Source: an uncultured Oscillospiraceae bacterium
GTDB taxonomy: Bacteria > Bacillota > Clostridia > Oscillospirales > Oscillospiraceae
Reading direction: 5' to 3'
NCBI GenBank assembly: GCA_934589665.1
Contig: CAKTOJ010000071.1
Location: 1-8,848, forward strand
Length of the DNA: 8,848 nt
The position numbers and the translations under genes are program-made. Shown here in pieces: positions 5,843 to 8,848 of this stretch. The notes under the pieces were generated by a model that made no database searches, had not been told where the DNA came from, and saw only the letters and a list, made by a program, of their open reading frames with translations. The stretch's first letter is position 1; each line of letters opens with the position of its first letter.

Positions 5843-6682
5843 TCAGTCAATGATGTCAAAGTCCTTGATGACAAAGATCTCCGTCAGCTCGTCGAGCCGC
5901 GCCGAGGGCGTGAGGACGGCGTATTGCGCCAATCCATCATCGTCAGTGAGGACGGAATCGACCGTCGCAATCACCAGCCCGCCGGGATAGTAGCCGCCGA
6001 GGCCGGAGGTGAGCACATAGTCACCCGGAAGCAGCTGCGCATCGGCAGAAAGATAGCTGAGCTTGAGCCGCCCCTCTCCCATCAATCCGAGGTCGCCCTC
6101 GGCAAGCGCGACCTCCTGCGTGCGGAAGATGCGCGCACCGATTTCCGTGTCCGTGTCGATGACCGTGAGGACCTTGCACCAGTTATAGCCCACTTCGGAT
6201 ACCATGCCGACAAGATACCCCTCAGACGTGATAACGCAGTCATCGCGCTCGACGCCATGCTCCGTACCGCGGTTGAGCGTAAGCTCGCTTGTCCAGTTCG
6301 TGCTCTGGCGGTCAATGACAGCGGCCGATTCCAGCACAAAGTCGCGGCGCTGCTCACGCAGCTCAAGCAGCTGACGCAAAAGAGCGTTTTCCTCGCGGTC
6401 GGCGTCTGCCTGCCGTGCGTCGCGCTCAAGCTCGGCCACGCGCTCGCGCAGCTCCTCATTCTCTGCGGCCAGATCAGAATAATCCTGATAGTAGCGCTGC
6501 TTGTCCTCCACCCAGTTCGTCACCGCAGATGCCGCCTTATGAAATGGCGAGACAACGATCTGCGCGGCATTTTCCAGAAAGCTTGACGTTGAACTGACAA
6601 AGCTCAGCACGCTGAGCAGCACCGCACAGACCGTTGCGATTATGAGCAGACGCAGACCATGCTTTTCAAAAAACTCGCGCAC
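5843..6682 (-). CDS. mreC: Rod shape-determining protein MreC
   Basis: Predicted 279-residue bitopic protein that scaffolds the elongation machinery outside the membrane and activates PBP2. One membrane helix lies at about 11-30. A coiled coil (about 60-113, with LAAENEELRERVAELERD at its core) drives dimerisation. The C-terminal beta-barrel part carries family motifs: NRGTEHGVERDD (137-148), GYLVGMVSEVG (155-165), and DYVLTSGLGGYYPGGLVIA (221-239). The start is GTG at 6682 with GAGAGGAG about ten bases upstream; nearby ATG codons are in another frame. It begins 27 bases after the maf stop and ends 18 bases before mreD. mreB, which precedes mreC in many bacteria, is not between maf and mreC here, so any MreB or Mbl must be encoded elsewhere. 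Confidence 0.95.
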   Translation of the reverse strand: MREFFEKHGLRLLIIATVCAVLLSVLSFVSSTSSFLENAAQIVVSPFHKAASAVTNWVEDKQRYYQDYSDLAAENEELRERVAELERDARQADADREENALLRQLLELREQRRDFVLESAAVIDRQSTNWTSELTLNRGTEHGVERDDCVITSEGYLVGMVSEVGYNWCKVLTVIDTDTEIGARIFRTQEVALAEGDLGLMGEGRLKLSYLSADAQLLPGDYVLTSGLGGYYPGGLVIATVDSVLTDDDGLAQYAVLTPSARLDELTEIFVIKDFDIID

Positions 6683-6709
6683 CGCATCATCTCTCCTCTC
6701 GTAAAAAAG

Positions 6710-7288
6710 TCAGAAAAAACGCACGCCAAAGCGGCGGCTGAGGCATTCGCCAAGCTTTTCCACCGGCAGCCCCATCACATTATAAAAGTCGCCCTCGATC
6801 CGTTCGACCAGCAGCGAGCCGAGGCTCTGCACCCCGTAGGCTCCCGCCTTATCCATCGGCTCGCCGGTGGCAATGTAGGCGCGCAGCTCGTCCTGCGTGC
6901 AGGGTCGGAAATAAACGTCGGTGAAAACGGTAAAGGCCTCCAGCTTCTCGCCCTGACGCACCGTCACGCCAGTGCAGACCGTGTGGCGGTTCCCCGCAAG
7001 CTCGGTGAGCATCCGCAGCGCATCCGCTTCATCACTCGGCTTGCCAAGGTGGTCGTTTTCCAGAAACACCATTGTATCCGCCGTGATGAGGATATCCTCC
7101 GGCGCAACCATATCCGCCGCCGCGTCAGACTTCAGGCGCGAGATGTGTGCGACGATCTCCTGCGGCGAAAGCCCCTCCGGATAGGTTTCTTCCACATCGG
7201 GAACGACAACGGAAAAATCAGTGATACCCATGCGGCCGAGCAGCTCATGGCGGCGCGGCGACTTGGATGCAAGCACAATATGGGGCAT
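6710..7288 (-). CDS. maf: Maf-family nucleoside triphosphate pyrophosphatase
   Basis: Predicted 192-residue cytoplasmic house-cleaning enzyme that hydrolyses non-canonical or excess nucleoside triphosphates to monophosphates. Family landmarks: the N-terminal phosphate-binding LASKSPRRHELL (6-17), the catalytic aspartate in ITADTMV (68-74, Asp71), GKP (82-84), HTVCTGV (102-108), and YIATGEPMDKAGAYGVQ (138-154), which suits the dTTP/UTP-preferring YhdE-type group. I chose the ATG at 7288, with AAAGGAG seven bases upstream, over an in-frame TTG six codons earlier that would put the motif too far from the start. Maf genes commonly sit beside mre genes in Firmicutes, and this one precedes mreC by 27 bases. 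The upstream U32 gene ends 64 bases before it. That gap is A+T-rich and contains a TATAAA without a convincing -35, so an internal promoter is possible but not shown. Confidence 0.95.
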   Translation of the reverse strand: MPHIVLASKSPRRHELLGRMGITDFSVVVPDVEETYPEGLSPQEIVAHISRLKSDAAADMVAPEDILITADTMVFLENDHLGKPSDEADALRMLTELAGNRHTVCTGVTVRQGEKLEAFTVFTDVYFRPCTQDELRAYIATGEPMDKAGAYGVQSLGSLLVERIEGDFYNVMGLPVEKLGECLSRRFGVRFF

Positions 7289-7352
7289 AATCCGGCTCCT
7301 TTTCAATACGTTTTGTAATATTTATATTCCAAATTACGATTTGTTTTCTGTT

Positions 7353-8848
7353 TCACTCCACACCGCGGTAGAAAAGTCCGCGTGTGTAGTCCTTTGGCGC
7401 ATATGCCTCCCGTCCCTGATAGGCGCGCAGCACACGCACACACTCCTCTGCCGTTTCGGTCGTGAAGCGCAGGCGGACATAGGTCAGCCCGATCTGGCGG
7501 TATTCCGGCTTGTCCGCCAGCCACAGCGTTTTTGCGTTTTGGATCTCGCTCCGGCAGCCGTAGGCATGCAGCACCGGAAAGCGCTCACCCATGCGGTCGG
7601 TCAGTTCCGGCACGCGCACACAGGCGCTGTCCGGCTGTGCCGCGTCACAGCGGGAGCGGAAATACCGACAGCCAAATTCGTTCGCCGCGATGCAGTTCTC
7701 CGTGATCATCAGCGGCAGCCGTCCGTATACGATCGCCTCGCAGGGGATGCATTTAGCAATGTCGCGCATCTGCTCATGTCGCAGCTCGAACGAAAGCGCC
7801 GCGCTTGAAAGCCCCTGCTCCTTCATAAACCGCAGCGCGGCAGAATTGAACAGGTTCAGTCCGAAATCTCCATGCAGTGTGAATCCCATTCCGTGCACAA
7901 GCGCGAAATGTCCCAGATTTCCGAGCACTGCCGTCTCCACACCGCGCGTCCTCGCGGCGGCAAGCTGTCTGCACAGAGCCGGTTCATCCGCTGTGCGCCA
8001 GACGCGCGGCAGCACAACGGCAAATTTTGTCTGTTCCGCATACCGCTCCACCTCGACAGCCGGCAGCAGCTCCAACGGCACGTACACCATCTCCACCCTC
8101 TCACGCACCAGCGCGTCCGTGAGTTGGTCAGGGCGGTAAATGGAAACAGTAAAGCGCGGCGGCTCCGTCGGATTTTTAATTTTCTTCTCCGGGGAAAACA
8201 CACCCCCGCGCCGCTTCGGGACCGCGATCCGCGTCGCCTCCAGCGCCGCAATCGCGTCGCGCCGCAGCGCATTCAGGGCACTCGCTGGGACAGAGAGTCC
8301 ATCCTCCAGCGTCACCGCGCACGCCTCCGTCGTGAACGCCGTGCCGCCGGTCTTGCGTAAGCGCGTCTCGATCTCGTCCACCGTCACCGCACGGTTCCGC
8401 GCGGGCTCCGGTACGCCGCCGGTCACTGTGACTGCGTGTCCGTCCGCATCCCCCGCGGTAAGCGTCATCGGTCTGCCCGATCGTATGTCTGCGGCAAATT
8501 GCACCGGTACAAGCCGAAGGTTCTCTTTTTCATACGCCGCGCGAAGCGCGCTGAACCATTCCTCCGGCCAGCGTGCGTTCTCAGGCCGCATGCCGAACAT
8601 TTCCTTCCCGCGCTTTCCACGGTAATACCCGTCTGTAAAGCCGTCGCGCGAAAAAGCCAGCATGAGCTTTTTCTGCTCGTCCGCCGTCGGGGCGCGGCGC
8701 TCGCGCAAAAGTTTGGAATAGATCGACGTGACCGCCGCCACATACTCCGGCCGCTTCATGCGGCCCTCCAGCTTCAGGCAGGCCACGCCCAGCTCCGCCA
8801 TTTCATTGACATAGGGCGCAAGGTTCGCGTCCTTAAGCGAGAGCGGAT
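7353..8848 (-). CDS. U32-family protein (DUF3656-containing), cut at its N-terminus by the right edge
   Basis: The frame is open to the window edge: before the internal ATG at 8801 it already reads PLSLKDANLAPYVNE, so the true start lies outside. About 497 residues are visible. They begin with the family stretch SLKD...GVACLKLEGRMKRPEYV, the end of the first U32 barrel. A DUF3656-like part follows, with TGGTAFTTEA and LSVPASALNALRRDAI. A second U32-like part has GDFGLNLFNS, YGRLPLMITENC and AYGCRSEIQNAKTLWLADKP. Several cysteines there (in TENC, EFGC, SRC, DSAC and AYGC) could hold an iron-sulfur cluster, as in TrhP, RlhA and UbiU. Relatives TrhP and RlhA hydroxylate tRNA or 23S rRNA, so RNA hydroxylation fits better than the historical peptidase name, but the substrate here is unknown. 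The C-terminus FYRGVE followed by TGA appears natural. Confidence 0.93.
   Translation of the reverse strand, partial: PLSLKDANLAPYVNEMAELGVACLKLEGRMKRPEYVAAVTSIYSKLLRERRAPTADEQKKLMLAFSRDGFTDGYYRGKRGKEMFGMRPENARWPEEWFSALRAAYEKENLRLVPVQFAADIRSGRPMTLTAGDADGHAVTVTGGVPEPARNRAVTVDEIETRLRKTGGTAFTTEACAVTLEDGLSVPASALNALRRDAIAALEATRIAVPKRRGGVFSPEKKIKNPTEPPRFTVSIYRPDQLTDALVRERVEMVYVPLELLPAVEVERYAEQTKFAVVLPRVWRTADEPALCRQLAAARTRGVETAVLGNLGHFALVHGMGFTLHGDFGLNLFNSAALRFMKEQGLSSAALSFELRHEQMRDIAKCIPCEAIVYGRLPLMITENCIAANEFGCRYFRSRCDAAQPDSACVRVPELTDRMGERFPVLHAYGCRSEIQNAKTLWLADKPEYRQIGLTYVRLRFTTETAEECVRVLRAYQGREAYAPKDYTRGLFYRGVE

Noticed and set aside
5726..6586. A 286-codon plus-strand frame opposite mreC
   Set aside because: Same reasoning: no motif, biased composition, and MreC on the other strand is certain.
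7289..7352. Possible promoter in the A+T-rich gap before maf (TATAAA)
   Set aside because: I could not pair it with a credible -35 at 16 to 18 bases, so I do not list it as a feature.

Overview
The window looks like chromosomal DNA from an anaerobic Clostridia-type Firmicute, most likely in the Oscillospiraceae/Ruminococcaceae range. The reasons are its fairly high G+C content, AGGAGG-type ribosome binding sites before most genes, and proteins whose closest recognisable forms are clostridial: a two-part U32 protein with a DUF3656 segment, a GH3 lipoprotein with a KHFPGYG motif, and a maf-mreC-mreD-PBP2 cluster. The species assignment is inference. Every gene I can support lies on the minus strand, so the window reads from right to left.

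Right side (8848 to 2729), one probable operon in transcription order: a U32-family protein that runs off the right edge, the nucleotide pyrophosphatase maf, mreC, mreD, the class B penicillin-binding protein 2 (mrdA), and ribonuclease HI (rnhA). Gaps are 18 to 64 bases. MreC, MreD and PBP2 are membrane parts of the machinery that builds side-wall peptidoglycan in rod-shaped cells. mreB, which often precedes mreC, is not in the window.

Middle (2728 to 2244), about 480 bases without an intact gene and the most unusual part. The last 23 codons of rnhA, including the stop, are repeated 185 bases downstream: 71 of 73 bases match, with 66 consecutive identical. A 112-base GC-rich spacer full of hairpins separates the copies. 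After a plain stretch comes a strong 15-base-pair terminator hairpin, then a good extended -10 promoter for the next gene.

Left side (2243 to 1): a GH3 beta-N-acetylhexosaminidase-like lipoprotein, then an unrecognised protein with a signal peptide, an exported domain and four membrane helices, then the first 12 codons of a gene whose start resembles alanyl-tRNA editing proteins. A 17-base perfect palindrome lies between the GH3 gene and the membrane protein.

Taken together, this is a mainly housekeeping region (cell-wall elongation, nucleotide house-cleaning, RNA/DNA hybrid removal, possible peptidoglycan fragment processing). Its clear anomaly is the duplicated rnhA 3' end. I found no tRNA, rRNA, CRISPR array or complete insertion sequence.
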